Assembly: GCF_001053095.1 (NCBI RefSeq)
Contig: NZ_CGBP01000036.1
Coordinates: 1 to 49,867 of the forward strand
Length of the DNA stretch: 49,867 nt
Source: Yersinia similis
GTDB taxonomy: Bacteria > Pseudomonadota > Gammaproteobacteria > Enterobacterales > Enterobacteriaceae
Reading direction: 5' to 3'
The notes under the pieces are model-generated. The model was not told the origin of the DNA, ran no database searches, and saw only the letters and a program-made list of their open reading frames with translations. This document shows positions 38,664 to 48,055 of the stretch, piece after piece. The translations under genes were made by a program, and so were the position numbers. Each line of letters begins with the position of its first letter. The first letter of the stretch is position 1.

Positions 38664-39602
38664 TTAAAATCCACTAAAAGGATCTTCAATATCAATCCAG
38701 TGCGCTTCCGCATCGCTGGCACCAACATATAATCGCCAGCCGTTGTTAGGTAATACAATTAAGCCACCCGGAAAAATAACATCCACTAAGTCCGGGCGTT
38801 TAGCTGCACCGGGTAGCAGATTATCTCTGGCTGCAATAATTTTTATTGGCGTATAGTTTCTGGTGTCCGGGTTAAAGATAAATACGCCCGGATAGTAGTG
38901 CCTCCTTCCATGTTGATCGAAACAGGCAATATGGGAAAGTAACCCAATGGTGCCATCGCAGAGTAAATGCGTTTCGTTGACGCCGCCCCATTCTTCAGAA
39001 TTAAACTGCTGCTCAAATAGTTCGGCGCTGGTGATAGTTTCTGGCGTTAGCGCCTCCAGGTTGTTTATTTCAACATACCCGATAGTGCCTCTGCCGCCTA
39101 TTTTACCTTGTGGTCGAGTAAATACCCCGATGCGCCCCTGCTGAATATGGCACAAACGGATATCTTTCATCCCCGGTGGGCCGGAAGCGAAACGAGTTAA
39201 TGAGTGAATATCTCGCCCACGGAAAAATACGGTGTGCCAGATGAGTTGCCCTGGGTTATCAGGGTGTGGATTAATTTCAACCCCGCCAAAAATAAGCTCA
39301 TCCTCAATCCAGGTGAAAAAAGGATCCTGTAATTGAAACGTCGGTGCATTTTCAACTGGCGTCCATTTCCCTTGCTGTTCACTGAAAAACACAATAGTCG
39401 AATGCTCGGAGTCTCTCGCTTCAACACGTCCGGCAATCACAACCTGCCCGGCAGAGGTAAATGGCGCGGTGATGTTATAAACATCCTTGTCACCTACCCC
39501 TGTGAATTCGAGCCGACCGGTAGAAAAGGTGTTGTGAGCCGTCCGTTTCTGGTAATCGGCGAACAATTGGGCAACGTTGGCTGGTGGGGTATGTCTCATC
39601 AT
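38664..39602 (-). CDS. DUF1861 family protein (five-bladed propeller, GH-like)
   Basis: A 312-residue cytoplasmic protein without a signal peptide, matching the DUF1861 family, which belongs with the five-bladed beta-propeller glycosidases. Visible blade motifs include DVYNITAPF, QDPFFTWIEDELIFGGVEI, and GVNETHLLCDGTIGLLSHIA. Function in this family is not established; adjacency to GH130 suggests work on the same mannosides. The frame runs back to 39821, but that part overlaps the GH130 gene; ATG 39602 (AAGG upstream) is the real start. Confidence 0.82.
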   Translation of the reverse strand: MMRHTPPANVAQLFADYQKRTAHNTFSTGRLEFTGVGDKDVYNITAPFTSAGQVVIAGRVEARDSEHSTIVFFSEQQGKWTPVENAPTFQLQDPFFTWIEDELIFGGVEINPHPDNPGQLIWHTVFFRGRDIHSLTRFASGPPGMKDIRLCHIQQGRIGVFTRPQGKIGGRGTIGYVEINNLEALTPETITSAELFEQQFNSEEWGGVNETHLLCDGTIGLLSHIACFDQHGRRHYYPGVFIFNPDTRNYTPIKIIAARDNLLPGAAKRPDLVDVIFPGGLIVLPNNGWRLYVGASDAEAHWIDIEDPFSGF

Positions 39603-39627
39603 AGAAGCCTTATTTTTTATACCGTAA

Positions 39628-40683
39628 TTACACCGACAGGTGCTGCCACAGTTGAGCCAGCGGCATTTCAGCCAGGCACATACATTCGTCCGCCGCACCG
39701 TAATAGACCCGTAGGCTATCGTTCTCAATGAGCGCGCCGCAGGTAAAGACGACATTACCAAAAAAGCCGTGAAGCTCATAAGGAGCCTGCGGTTGGAGCA
39801 ACGGTACCTGCGATTTAGCAAGGATTTTAGTCGGCTGTTCCAGGTCTAGCAGCAGCGCACCGAGAGAATAGCGTTGGGTCGCATCTACCCCATGGTAAAT
39901 TTGCAGCCACCCTTTTTCTGTTTTCAGCATTTGCGCCCCGCCCCCCAGTTTCAAGGCATCCCAAGGGTCTTGCGATGTCCCCAGTAAATGCCGGTGATCT
40001 CCCCAATGCAGCAGATCCATGGAGCTGGCCAGCCAAATTTCGGGTTTACCGAAGTGTTTAGGTGCCGGGCGGTGCAACGTCATGTATTTACCGTTGATTT
40101 TTTCCGGGAACAGACACGCATCACGATTATCAGGGCAGAAAATAAGCCCCAAACGCTTAACGTCGGTGAAATCCTGGGTAACCGCCAGCGCAGTGCAAAT
40201 GCCCTTCTCTGAAACTGCGGAATAGTTAATATAGTAAGCGCCGTCGATCTGAGTAATGCGAGCATCCTCACAACCAAAAGCTTCGTCACCGTTGGCCGGG
40301 AAGATAAAGGGTTTATCGTCAACGACGAAAGTAACACCGTCATGACTTCTTGCCACACGAAGATGGGAGAGCGACGTCAGGTACACGATCGATGGATCTG
40401 CAATATCGCTGATCAGCCGAGGATCGCTAAAATCGTAGGCCGGGTCGCCGTGCTTAAATACCCGCGTGGTAACCTGCCAGTGCCCGGAAATTTCCATAAG
40501 CAAAGGCACGACGGTAATACCCTCACTTTCAGGGATAACGCTCTCCGCGATACGAATCAACATAATAGTCTCATCGCCCAGTTTGGTGATGCCCGCATTA
40601 AAGGCGCATTCAACCTTAAATCCCGGATGGCTTGGCGTAATATCCTGGGGTGTGATTAACGGGTTGCCGGAATACCTAATCAT
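39628..40683 (-). CDS. GH130 family beta-mannoside phosphorylase
   Basis: A 351-residue cytoplasmic enzyme of glycoside hydrolase family 130. Family members split beta-1,2- or beta-1,4-mannosides with phosphate to give mannose-1-phosphate. Motifs: RYSGNPLITP at the start, ECAFNAGITKLGDETIMLIR (about 25-44), SDPRL (about 86-90), GCEDARIT (about 137-144), and LKLGGGAQMLKTEKGWLQIY with the phosphate-site YHGVD after it. AGAGGA precedes the ATG. A phosphomannomutase in the same cluster would consume the product, which strongly supports the phosphorolytic role; linkage preference is not determined. Confidence 0.88.
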   Translation of the reverse strand: MIRYSGNPLITPQDITPSHPGFKVECAFNAGITKLGDETIMLIRIAESVIPESEGITVVPLLMEISGHWQVTTRVFKHGDPAYDFSDPRLISDIADPSIVYLTSLSHLRVARSHDGVTFVVDDKPFIFPANGDEAFGCEDARITQIDGAYYINYSAVSEKGICTALAVTQDFTDVKRLGLIFCPDNRDACLFPEKINGKYMTLHRPAPKHFGKPEIWLASSMDLLHWGDHRHLLGTSQDPWDALKLGGGAQMLKTEKGWLQIYHGVDATQRYSLGALLLDLEQPTKILAKSQVPLLQPQAPYELHGFFGNVVFTCGALIENDSLRVYYGAADECMCLAEMPLAQLWQHLSV

Positions 40684-40795
40684 TATGGTCCTCTATATAA
40701 ATAGCAATATCGTGGTGAGTCATTTCACCGTGTTTTCGAGTATCAAATAAAAGCGTTTCACGTCACCATTTCATGTCAGTCATCGCATCAGTCCC

Positions 40796-41620
40796 CTACT
40801 TTAATGATAGGGACATGCCCTGCATGAAATATTTACGGAATAAAATAAACAGTACGACGATCGGGATGGTCTGAATTACTGCACCGGCGATCACTGGCCC
40901 AACATAAACGCCATAGGACTTACTGAATGTAGCCAGTAATACCGAGAGCGGCATTTTACTTTCATCCTGGATAACAATCAGCGGCCATAAGAAGTTGTCC
41001 CATGTGCCGACAAAGGTAAACAATGCCACGATGGCGATAATTGCTTTATTCAGCGGCATCATCAGGTAAATCATAATTTGCCACAGACTAGCATTATCAA
41101 TTTTAGCCGCATGAATATAATCATTAGGTGTCCCCTGAAAGCTTTGTGAAATCATAAAGATCCCCCAAGAACTCATGAGGAAAGGGACAATCATGGCGCT
41201 ATAACTGTTTAATAACCCCAGTTCTCTGACTAAAACGAATTGCGGGATGATAAACATCGAAGCAGGAAAAACCATTTGTAAAAACAGTAAATTCCTAAAC
41301 AGAGACTGGCCTTTAAATTGCATTTTTGCCAGCGCAAATCCAATAAACATAGAGCTAAGGGTAACGGCTACCGTCACTACCGTTGAAATAAAGAGTGAGT
41401 TAAATAGCGTCTTTAAAAAAGGTTTTTCCACCCGGCCACTGTTTTCAAACAAAAAACGGTAATTATCGAGTGAGTAAGCGCTACCAAACAGCCCGGTAGT
41501 ATAAACATCGGCAGACTGTTTAAAGGAAGAAAGCACCATCCAGATATAGGGATAGAGCCACGAGAGCGCCAGAGAAAACATAACCAGATGGATAATTAAA
41601 CTGTTGATGTTTTTTTTCAT
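40796..41620 (-). CDS. ABC sugar transporter permease, MalG-type
   Basis: A 274-residue inner-membrane protein with six hydrophobic segments and the cytoplasmic EAA loop near residues 165-185 (YIHAAKIDNASLWQIMIYLM), which docks the ATPase. It belongs to the carbohydrate-uptake CUT1 group. Its ATG directly follows the stop of the partner permease (TAAATG), so the pair is translated together. Confidence 0.9.
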   Translation of the reverse strand: MKKNINSLIIHLVMFSLALSWLYPYIWMVLSSFKQSADVYTTGLFGSAYSLDNYRFLFENSGRVEKPFLKTLFNSLFISTVVTVAVTLSSMFIGFALAKMQFKGQSLFRNLLFLQMVFPASMFIIPQFVLVRELGLLNSYSAMIVPFLMSSWGIFMISQSFQGTPNDYIHAAKIDNASLWQIMIYLMMPLNKAIIAIVALFTFVGTWDNFLWPLIVIQDESKMPLSVLLATFSKSYGVYVGPVIAGAVIQTIPIVVLFILFRKYFMQGMSLSLK

Positions 41621-42496
41621 TTAAACAATCTCTACCTTTCTTTCCAGCAATTTTCTGACACCCAAGATAATTCCAAAGCTGATGAGTGCGATAAAAATTG
41701 ACATGGTCGCTGCCCAACTGGGCTGCATCTTCATAAACGCGGTTTCATACATCACGATCATTGGCGTGGTGGTGCTATTAAGCGGCCCGCCGCCAGTAAT
41801 CAGATATGGCTCAGTAAAAATAGCGAAGGAAACCGTAATGGCTAAAACCAGCACCATAATTAATTGCGGGTTGATCATCGGTAACGTGATATGGAACAAA
41901 CGCTTAATGGTGCGGGTATTATCTAATTCCGCCGCTGAATAAATTTCTTTAGGAATGCTGTTTAACCCGGAAAAGAGAATCAGCCCATAGTACCCGACAA
42001 ACTTCCATGTAACGACCAAAGCGATAGATAACATGGCGAAGTCCGGGCTGGTTAACCAAGGCAGCGTAAATCCAAACCAATCATATAAGAAGGTATTCAG
42101 CGGCCCATTCTGACTAAATATCTTCGAGAACACGATGGAATAGGCCACGCCGGATGAGACGTTGGCCAGTAAAAAACTTAATGCAACAAAGGTCCTGCCA
42201 TATTTTAATTTCTGTAAACCAAATGCGAACAGAAATGAAGAGATAAATACAATAGGTAAGTAATACATTAAAAAACGCATCACGTTCAGCATCGATTTCC
42301 AAAACAAAGGATCTTGCATCACCAAAATAAAATTATTCAGGCCATTGAACGTAGGAATACCAACAAAACGCCACTCAGTTAGCGATAAAACTGCGAGCCA
42401 AATAAAAGGATAAAACCAGAATATGCTGGTATATCCCAGATAGGAGGCAGCTAATACGCTGCCTACATGTTTATCTTTAAGCTTTAAAAAAGTCAT
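41621..42496 (-). CDS. ABC sugar transporter permease, MalF-type
   Basis: A 291-residue CUT1 permease with six membrane segments. The EAA loop is EIYSAAELDNTRTIKRLFHI (about 188-207). AGGTGG precedes the ATG. With the MalG-type partner it forms the channel for substrate delivered by the binding lipoprotein. Confidence 0.9.
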   Translation of the reverse strand: MTFLKLKDKHVGSVLAASYLGYTSIFWFYPFIWLAVLSLTEWRFVGIPTFNGLNNFILVMQDPLFWKSMLNVMRFLMYYLPIVFISSFLFAFGLQKLKYGRTFVALSFLLANVSSGVAYSIVFSKIFSQNGPLNTFLYDWFGFTLPWLTSPDFAMLSIALVVTWKFVGYYGLILFSGLNSIPKEIYSAAELDNTRTIKRLFHITLPMINPQLIMVLVLAITVSFAIFTEPYLITGGGPLNSTTTPMIVMYETAFMKMQPSWAATMSIFIALISFGIILGVRKLLERKVEIV

Positions 42497-42571
42497 AATG
42501 AAAGGCCACCTGGCTCACTTTGATGCATAAAACAAGAAATTAACTCATGCTTACTGCTAGGATTCCAAAAT

Positions 42572-42619
42572 ATTAGGACTTTAAAATCCTAGCGTTTTAA
42601 AATCTTAGGGCTTTAAAAT
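42572..42619 (-). repeat. Three 16-bp tandem repeats at the 3' end of the binding-protein gene
   Basis: On the minus strand ATTTTAAAGCCCTAAG (42604-42619), ATTTTAAAACGCTAGG (42588-42603) and ATTTTAAAGTCCTAAT (42572-42587) follow each other without spacers. The first copy includes the last codons (ILKP) and stop of the gene; the others lie in the 3' UTR. Confidence 0.85.
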
Positions 42620-43891
42620 CGCATTCACTTCTTTTATTGACTGTCGTAGCGCTTCATCAGGCGTTGCGGTATTAAACGCAGTCTTCTCAATCATTTGTGT
42701 CATGCTGCGTTGGATTTCCACTGTTTCACCACTGGAAACCGGAGGTATCGCTACATTGACATATTCAGCGTAGGCCGCTGCATACGGGTGTTCCTGATAG
42801 TATTCTGCAAAGAAAGGATTGGTGAGCAAATCTGCCCTAGCAGGTGGCATACCGGTCAGTTCCATCCAGCGCTTATCGAATTTTGGCTGGCTGAATACCC
42901 ACTGGATAAACTCCCACGCCTCGGGTTTAACCTTTGAATGGCTAAACAGCACCAGCCCTTTGCCATCGGCGAAAGTATGTGGTTTATCTTGCTGATCTTT
43001 AACCAGCATCGGCCCTATTTTTATGTGCTTTAAAATTTCCGGATATTGCTGCTGGTAGCGGCTAATATCCCAAGGGCCGCGTACTGCACCCAATACTTTA
43101 CCGGTGACTAATGGATCATCCTGGCCAAAATCGTAAAGGGTCCATTTTTTTGAAAAAAGTGTATGCATAAAGTCCAGAACGTCACGACCAGCCTGGTTAT
43201 CATAGCTGGCTTGCTGGTTGGCGATATAAGGCTTACCGCCACTTTGGGCATAATAGAGGGCAATAAAATCAAACCAGCGATCCCACCAGTTACGGCCAGA
43301 AGTGGCTTGTATAGCATAACGTTTATCTGGGATGGTGTATTTTTCGGAGAGCGCGTAAACCTCGTCATACGTTTTCGGAACCTCACTAAAACCCTGCTCT
43401 TTTAACAGATCGCCACGCCACCAGAAGAGTACCGGGTTCATATAAATCGGCAGGATGTAGTTTTTCCCGTTATAGCGCCAATTCTCCATAATATCCGTCA
43501 TCTGACGACGACTAATTAAGTTTTCATAGCCATCCAGCGTCGAGAGATCAACAACCTGCCCTAAGTCAGCAAGCTGAGAGCCAAAGCCGGTAAAAATATT
43601 TTCTGAGATATCAGGTGCGCGGTCAGAAGCAATCGCATTCATTATCGCTTCTTCAGAGCTGCCCGCTGCCGGGATCGTTGAAAATACGACTTTCTTTTTA
43701 TCCGGTTGTTTATTCCACTCCCCAACCACTTCGCTCCAGAATGCCTCTTGGACATTGTTCGGCGCTATCCAAAGCGTGATGTCCTGTTTTTCATTTTTAG
43801 CCGATGCCGCATCATTGTCACAGCCAGTAAACACAACACAACTGGAGGCAATTGCCAATGAAATCAGGGTGTTCTTCATTTTTTCTAACAT
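42605..43891 (-). CDS. ABC sugar transporter substrate-binding lipoprotein
   Basis: A 428-residue extracellular solute-binding protein (family 1). The signal peptide MLEKMKNTLISLAIASS leads to lipobox VFTGC with the lipidated cysteine at 24. The mature part shows the family core ITLWIAPNNVQEAF, WRYNGKNYILPIYMNPVLFW and GKVLGAVRGPWDISRYQQQY. It captures oligosaccharide in the periplasm for the two permeases. I chose ATG 43891 (GGGA upstream); the frame reaching 44041 would run through the operator region and add a non-secretory N-terminus. Confidence 0.9.
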   Translation of the reverse strand: MLEKMKNTLISLAIASSCVVFTGCDNDAASAKNEKQDITLWIAPNNVQEAFWSEVVGEWNKQPDKKKVVFSTIPAAGSSEEAIMNAIASDRAPDISENIFTGFGSQLADLGQVVDLSTLDGYENLISRRQMTDIMENWRYNGKNYILPIYMNPVLFWWRGDLLKEQGFSEVPKTYDEVYALSEKYTIPDKRYAIQATSGRNWWDRWFDFIALYYAQSGGKPYIANQQASYDNQAGRDVLDFMHTLFSKKWTLYDFGQDDPLVTGKVLGAVRGPWDISRYQQQYPEILKHIKIGPMLVKDQQDKPHTFADGKGLVLFSHSKVKPEAWEFIQWVFSQPKFDKRWMELTGMPPARADLLTNPFFAEYYQEHPYAAAYAEYVNVAIPPVSSGETVEIQRSMTQMIEKTAFNTATPDEALRQSIKEVNAILKP

Positions 43892-43937
43892 TATTCTATT
43901 CCCAGAGCCGTTGTTGAAAGAAAAGGCTGGAAGACCA

Positions 43938-43953
43938 ATTTTAACGTTAAAAT
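43938..43953. promoter_or_regulatory. LacI-type operator O1
   Basis: Perfect 16-bp palindrome ATTTTAACGTTAAAAT with the central CG typical of LacI-family operators. It lies 47 bases before the binding-protein start. Confidence 0.85.
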
Positions 43954-43980
43954 AAAATAGCAGCGTAATTTCGATAATGA

Positions 43981-43996
43981 TGTGAAGTATTTCACA
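43981..43996. promoter_or_regulatory. CRP (cAMP receptor protein) box
   Basis: TGTGAAGTATTTCACA is a perfect TGTGA-N6-TCACA site, set between operators O1 and O2 in the divergent promoter region. It implies catabolite control of one or both arms. Confidence 0.88.
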
Positions 43997-44011
43997 TCTC
44001 ATCATTTTATG

Positions 44012-44023
44012 TTTAACGTTAAA
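44012..44023. promoter_or_regulatory. LacI-type operator O2
   Basis: Palindrome TTTAACGTTAAA, same core as O1 and O3. Its centre is 72 bases from that of O1 and 32 from that of O3. Confidence 0.82.
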
Positions 44024-44040
44024 ATCGTGACGTTTGTTCA

Positions 44041-44058
44041 AATTTTAACGTTAAAATT
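44041..44058. promoter_or_regulatory. LacI-type operator O3
   Basis: Perfect 18-bp palindrome AATTTTAACGTTAAAATT, the longest of the three, about 100 bases before the regulator gene. Confidence 0.85.
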
Positions 44059-44116
44059 AAGATAACATGCTATTCCTGAACGGTGAGGTTTGATCATTTC
44101 ACAAGACGGAGGGGGG

Positions 44117-44122
44117 TATAAT
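44117..44122 (+). promoter_or_regulatory. -10 element of the regulator operon
   Basis: A perfect TATAAT 40 bases before the lacI-type gene. O3 sits about 60 bases upstream of it, so repression would act upstream of or near the -35 region. Confidence 0.6.
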
Positions 44123-44162
44123 ACAGGCAGTTTGTTTAGTTCTTCTTCCCGGAGCTTTTAAG

Positions 44163-45203
44163 ATGACCACTGGTAAAAAAAGAGAAACACTTAAAACAAT
44201 CGCTGAAACGCTAAACGTAACGCATACAACGGTCTCGAATGTGTTTAATCGGCCGGAGAAAGTCTCGCCTGAATTGCGAGAGAAGATTTTAGCCTATGCC
44301 GAATCCATAAATTATCATGGTCCTGCAGGTGCCGGGCGCTTTCTGCGTACCGGAAAATGTGGAACGCTTGGGGTCATCTTTAATGACAACCTCAGTTATG
44401 TTTTCTCTGATCGCCATGATATTGCGCTGATGCGCGGTATTGCCGAAGAGTGTGAAAAAAATGGTATTAACATTGCGCTGATGCCATTAAAAACGAATAA
44501 CGCGCTAAAAAAACGAATGATGGGTGCACTGGTAGATGGTTATATTTTAAATGCGACCTATAACAATGACGAAGTGGTCCAGGCGGCGTTGACCAGTGGG
44601 TTGCCGGTCATTACCACCGATATCAAACTCCAGAATTTCACCTGTGTTTCGATAGATGACGGGGCTGCTATGCAGGCTATTTGCCACCACTTGTTGGCAG
44701 CCGGGCATAAGAAATTCGGTATTGTCTCTTTCCCTGTGAAAAGGCTCCCCGGCGAGCTAACATCACTGGCTGAATTCTCCACTGACTATGATAACGGTGT
44801 GGCTTTCGGGCGGATTAGCGCCTGTATAACAGCGCTGGCTGAAGCCGGGATTGATTTGCACACCAGTTATGTCGCGGAACAACCGCACAGTGAAACCGGG
44901 GGCGAAAAAGCGGCCAAAGCGCTGCTGGCAAAGGAACCGGGCATTTCGGCTATTATTTGTTTATCTGACCGTTTTGCATTCGGCGTTTATCAATTTTGTC
45001 AGGACCACAATATTCCCGTGCCAGGCCAAATTGCCATTACCGGGTTTGACGATATTGATATTCAGGATCCGCCGGTTGGTTTAACCACCATCCGCCAACC
45101 TACTGTTTTAAAAGGCCGTGAAGCCGCAAGGGCCCTTATTTCAGGCCAATTAGCCAATGATATATCTTTAGATTTTGAACTTGTCGTCCGTGATTCAGCA
45201 TAA
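44163..45203 (+). CDS. LacI-family transcriptional regulator of the mannoside cluster
   Basis: A 346-residue repressor. The N-terminal helix-turn-helix and hinge read [20 protein letters not shown] and [18 protein letters not shown] (about 9-53). The periplasmic-binding-like sensor domain follows, with [37 protein letters not shown] and the closing [25 protein letters not shown] precedes the ATG. It should bind the three TTTAACGTTAAA operators upstream and respond to a sugar inducer, probably a mannoside or mannose phosphate (inference). Co-directional with the mutase and ATPase genes. Confidence 0.92.
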   Translation: MTTGKKRETLKTIAETLNVTHTTVSNVFNRPEKVSPELREKILAYAESINYHGPAGAGRFLRTGKCGTLGVIFNDNLSYVFSDRHDIALMRGIAEECEKNGINIALMPLKTNNALKKRMMGALVDGYILNATYNNDEVVQAALTSGLPVITTDIKLQNFTCVSIDDGAAMQAICHHLLAAGHKKFGIVSFPVKRLPGELTSLAEFSTDYDNGVAFGRISACITALAEAGIDLHTSYVAEQPHSETGGEKAAKALLAKEPGISAIICLSDRFAFGVYQFCQDHNIPVPGQIAITGFDDIDIQDPPVGLTTIRQPTVLKGREAARALISGQLANDISLDFELVVRDSA

Positions 45204-45219
45204 TCAGATTGGAAAGGAA

Positions 45220-46608
45220 ATGGAAAAATTAACCTGTTTTAAAGCTTACGATATTCGGGGAAAACTGGGCTCGGAGTTAAACGAAGAGATAGCCTATCGG
45301 ATCGGACGCGCCTATTGCCAGTGGCTAAAACCAGCCAAAGTCGTGGTGGGTGGGGATGCACGGGCAACCAGTGCCGAGTTAAAAAACGCCCTGGCAAAAG
45401 GGTTAATGGATGGCGGTGCGGATGTCATTGATATCGGCATGGTGGGTACTGAAGAAGTCTATTTCGCCACCCGCTTTTACGGTGTCGATGGCGGGATTCA
45501 GGTGACGGCTAGCCATAATCCGATTGACTATAACGGGATGAAGTTAGTTAAAAAAGATGCCCAACCTATTAGCGGTGATAACGGGCTGTATGAAATTCAG
45601 CGGCTGGCACAGGATAATCATTTTGCACCACCTGGCGTTAGGGGCCAGCTTGAAACCCAGTTGGTCCGCGAACACTATGTCGAGCACTTATTAAGCTATA
45701 TCGATCTGAATGCATTACTACCAATGAAAATTGTGGTTAATGCTGGCAACGGCGCTGCTGGCCCCACTCTTGATGCACTGGAAGCTGCACTGGCAAAACG
45801 TAAGGTGCCAATCAGTTTTATTAAAATCAACCATCAGCCAGATAGCAGTTTTCCTAACGGGATCCCAAACCCGATGTTGCCAGAAAATCAGGGGTCAACT
45901 CGGCAAGCAGTCTGTGAGCATCAGGCAGATTTAGGTATTGCCTGGGATGGGGATTTTGACCGTTGTTTCTTCTTCGATCACCTTGGGAATTTTATTGAAG
46001 GTTATTACATTGTGGGGCTGCTGGCAGAAAAATTCCTGCTCACCAACAATATTGGCAAAGCAACTCATAATGCCGACAAAATAATTCACGACCCTAGGTT
46101 AACGTGGAATACGATAGATATCGTACAGACACTTAATGGTACAGCAATCGAATCTAAAACCGGCCATGCCTTTATTAAAGATGCCATGCGCCACCATGAT
46201 GCCGTCTATGGCGGGGAGATGAGCGCTCATCACTATTTCCGAGAATTCGGCTACTGCGATAGCGGTATGATCCCTTGGCTGTTAGTGATCGAATTACTGT
46301 CGAAAAAAACCACATCGCTGTTTTCATTAATTGAATCCCGCAAGGCGAAATTCCCGGTATCGGGCGAACTTAATTTCACTGTTAGCGATCCAAAAACCAA
46401 AATCCAGCAGATAAAACAGTTTTACGCTGATAGTGCCATTCACGTGACTGGAATTGATGGCCTTAGTATGGAGTTTGAACACTGGCGCTTTAATTTACGC
46501 TCATCGAATACTGAGCCACTTGTGCGTTTAAATATTGAAACTCGTGGTGATATAACACTTCTGGAGCAGAAAACAGCGCAATTAACTCAATTTCTTTATC
46601 CAAAGTAA
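45220..46608 (+). CDS. Phosphomannomutase / phosphoglucomutase
   Basis: A 462-residue member of the alpha-D-phosphohexomutase family, close to CpsG/ManB. The phosphoserine loop is [13 protein letters not shown] (S98), the magnesium loop is DGDFDR, the sugar-specificity loop is GEMSAHHYF, and the phosphate-binding loop is RSSNTEP near the C-terminus. It interconverts mannose-1-phosphate and mannose-6-phosphate. Here the likely direction is catabolic, taking the GH130 product toward fructose-6-phosphate. ATG 45220 (GGAAAGG upstream) is preferred to an in-frame TTG inside lacI. Gap to lacI is 16 bases. Confidence 0.92.
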   Translation: MEKLTCFKAYDIRGKLGSELNEEIAYRIGRAYCQWLKPAKVVVGGDARATSAELKNALAKGLMDGGADVIDIGMVGTEEVYFATRFYGVDGGIQVTASHNPIDYNGMKLVKKDAQPISGDNGLYEIQRLAQDNHFAPPGVRGQLETQLVREHYVEHLLSYIDLNALLPMKIVVNAGNGAAGPTLDALEAALAKRKVPISFIKINHQPDSSFPNGIPNPMLPENQGSTRQAVCEHQADLGIAWDGDFDRCFFFDHLGNFIEGYYIVGLLAEKFLLTNNIGKATHNADKIIHDPRLTWNTIDIVQTLNGTAIESKTGHAFIKDAMRHHDAVYGGEMSAHHYFREFGYCDSGMIPWLLVIELLSKKTTSLFSLIESRKAKFPVSGELNFTVSDPKTKIQQIKQFYADSAIHVTGIDGLSMEFEHWRFNLRSSNTEPLVRLNIETRGDITLLEQKTAQLTQFLYPK

Positions 46609-46651
46609 TTAAATTTTCAAATAACCTTTCGTTAAAAACTAATAAAATCAA

Positions 46652-46677
46652 CCTCGCGTTTATTACTGAACGCGAGG
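46652..46677 (+). terminator. Intercistronic hairpin before the ABC ATPase gene
   Basis: CCTCGCGTT and AACGCGAGG form a perfect 9-bp stem with an 8-base loop in the 99-base gap. No U-tract, so it may attenuate or protect rather than terminate. Confidence 0.6.
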
Positions 46678-46707
46678 GTAAATAGCAGCATATTGTTGGA
46701 GCTTATA

Positions 46708-47787
46708 ATGGCTAGCGTTTCTCTCGCAAATGTCGTGAAGTACTATGGGAAAATTAAAACGATTGATAACGTCAATCTTGAAGTGGCGTCGCGGGAATTT
46801 ATTGTCTTAGTTGGCCCTTCTGGCTGCGGAAAATCTACGTTATTAAGAATGATTGCAGGGCTGGAGGAAGTTAACAGCGGTGAAATTAAAATAGAAGATA
46901 AAGATGTCACCCAAACTAATGCGGGGGCACGCGGTGTATCGATGGTATTTCAATCCTATGCGCTTTATCCCCATATGACCGTGCGAGAAAACTTAGCATT
47001 TGGTCTCAAAAACATCAAAATTCCGAAGCAAGAAATTGCAGACAGAATAGCTAATGCGTCAAGTATCCTGCAACTGGATAATTATCTTGAGCGCCTGCCG
47101 CAGCATTTATCCGGCGGCCAACGCCAGCGCGTCGCTATTGGTCGATCTATTGTCAGTTGCTCCAAAGTATTTTTATTTGATGAACCTTTATCTAACCTTG
47201 ATGCTGCGCTGCGTATTCAGATGCGACAAGAGATAGGCAAGCTGCATGAGCGCTTAGGCAAAACTACAATATACGTCACCCATGACCAAACGGAAGCCAT
47301 GACATTGGCGGATCGGATAGTGATTTTAAACCAAGGAAGAATAGAACAAATCGGGACCCCGGAAGAGGTTTATAACCATCCAGCCAATCTTTTTGTCGCC
47401 GGATTTATCGGCGCTCCTAAAATAAATCTATTTAACGCAGTTTATGAGCAGGCTGGCTACGTTAATATTAATGGACTCCGCTTTTTTATTCCGCGATTGG
47501 TGAAATTGAATTTGGCAATGGGAGCCGCACTGACTTTGGCTATCCGTCCTGAACACTTCTCCTTAACCAACAGTACCGAATTGAGTCTGGCAGTGAAAAC
47601 AGACATTACCGAAATGCACGGAGATTCCACGGTGGTGCTATTTAGCTCAACAGAGCACGGTACGCTACAAATGAAAGTCCCCTATCAACTGAAACTTTCC
47701 GTTGGTGAAGATGTTACTATTGGCGCTTCCTGTAAACATATTTTAGTCTTTGATGAGCACGGTCAGGCAATACACGGCGAGTTATAG
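46708..47787 (+). CDS. ABC sugar transporter ATP-binding protein (MalK/UgpC/MsmX type)
   Basis: A 359-residue ATPase. Walker [10 protein letters not shown] (about 37-45), Q-loop [10 protein letters not shown], signature [14 protein letters not shown], Walker [12 protein letters not shown] and H-loop VTHDQTEAM are all intact. A C-terminal TOBE regulatory domain follows (about 235-355). It powers the permease pair encoded on the opposite arm of the divergent cluster, since no ATPase is found on that arm. ATG 46708 has GGAG 8 bases upstream. Confidence 0.93.
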   Translation: MASVSLANVVKYYGKIKTIDNVNLEVASREFIVLVGPSGCGKSTLLRMIAGLEEVNSGEIKIEDKDVTQTNAGARGVSMVFQSYALYPHMTVRENLAFGLKNIKIPKQEIADRIANASSILQLDNYLERLPQHLSGGQRQRVAIGRSIVSCSKVFLFDEPLSNLDAALRIQMRQEIGKLHERLGKTTIYVTHDQTEAMTLADRIVILNQGRIEQIGTPEEVYNHPANLFVAGFIGAPKINLFNAVYEQAGYVNINGLRFFIPRLVKLNLAMGAALTLAIRPEHFSLTNSTELSLAVKTDITEMHGDSTVVLFSSTEHGTLQMKVPYQLKLSVGEDVTIGASCKHILVFDEHGQAIHGEL

Positions 47788-47800
47788 CAGGTTTAGGCGT

Positions 47801-47831
47801 GTGTCATTCCTGTATATTTCCGGAATGACAC
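47801..47831 (+). terminator. Terminator hairpin after the ABC ATPase gene
   Basis: GTGTCATTCC and GGAATGACAC pair perfectly over 10 bases, starting 14 bases after the stop. Confidence 0.65.
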
Positions 47832-47918
47832 TCAGATTGTATTGCATCTTGTAAAGCATCATTCAAAAACACCCTATTTATAAACCACATTCCCACTCGT
47901 ATCCGGCTACCATCAGTA

Positions 47919-48044
47919 TTACTGGCACCATTTCTCGCCACTTTTATCTGGTGTCACCAACGCTGTTCCCTTGTTTTGATCGGGCGCAGGATTTATCAGC
48001 TTACCCCCAGTGGGATCATCAACTGGATTAGGGAATACAGTCAT
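47919..48044 (-). pseudogene. Fragment of a CdiA-like linker region
   Basis: A 41-codon frame reading NPVDDPTGGKLINPAPDQNK and TALVTPDKSGEKW, then a stop; NTDGS-like sequence continues out of frame. The P/D/G/N-rich composition resembles linkers found just before pretoxin domains in yersinial hemagglutinin/CDI proteins. It begins 12 bases after the stop of the neighbouring gene. Assignment rests on resemblance only. Confidence 0.45.
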
Positions 48045-48055
48045 TATCAGGTTGA

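Noticed and set aside
39603-39821. Upstream extension of the DUF1861 frame
   Set aside because: It overlaps the end of the GH130 gene, is Arg/Cys-rich shadow sequence, and a better ATG with ribosome site exists at 39602.
43892-44041. N-terminal extension of the binding-protein frame
   Set aside because: It would translate through operators O1-O3 and the CRP box and hide the lipoprotein signal peptide.
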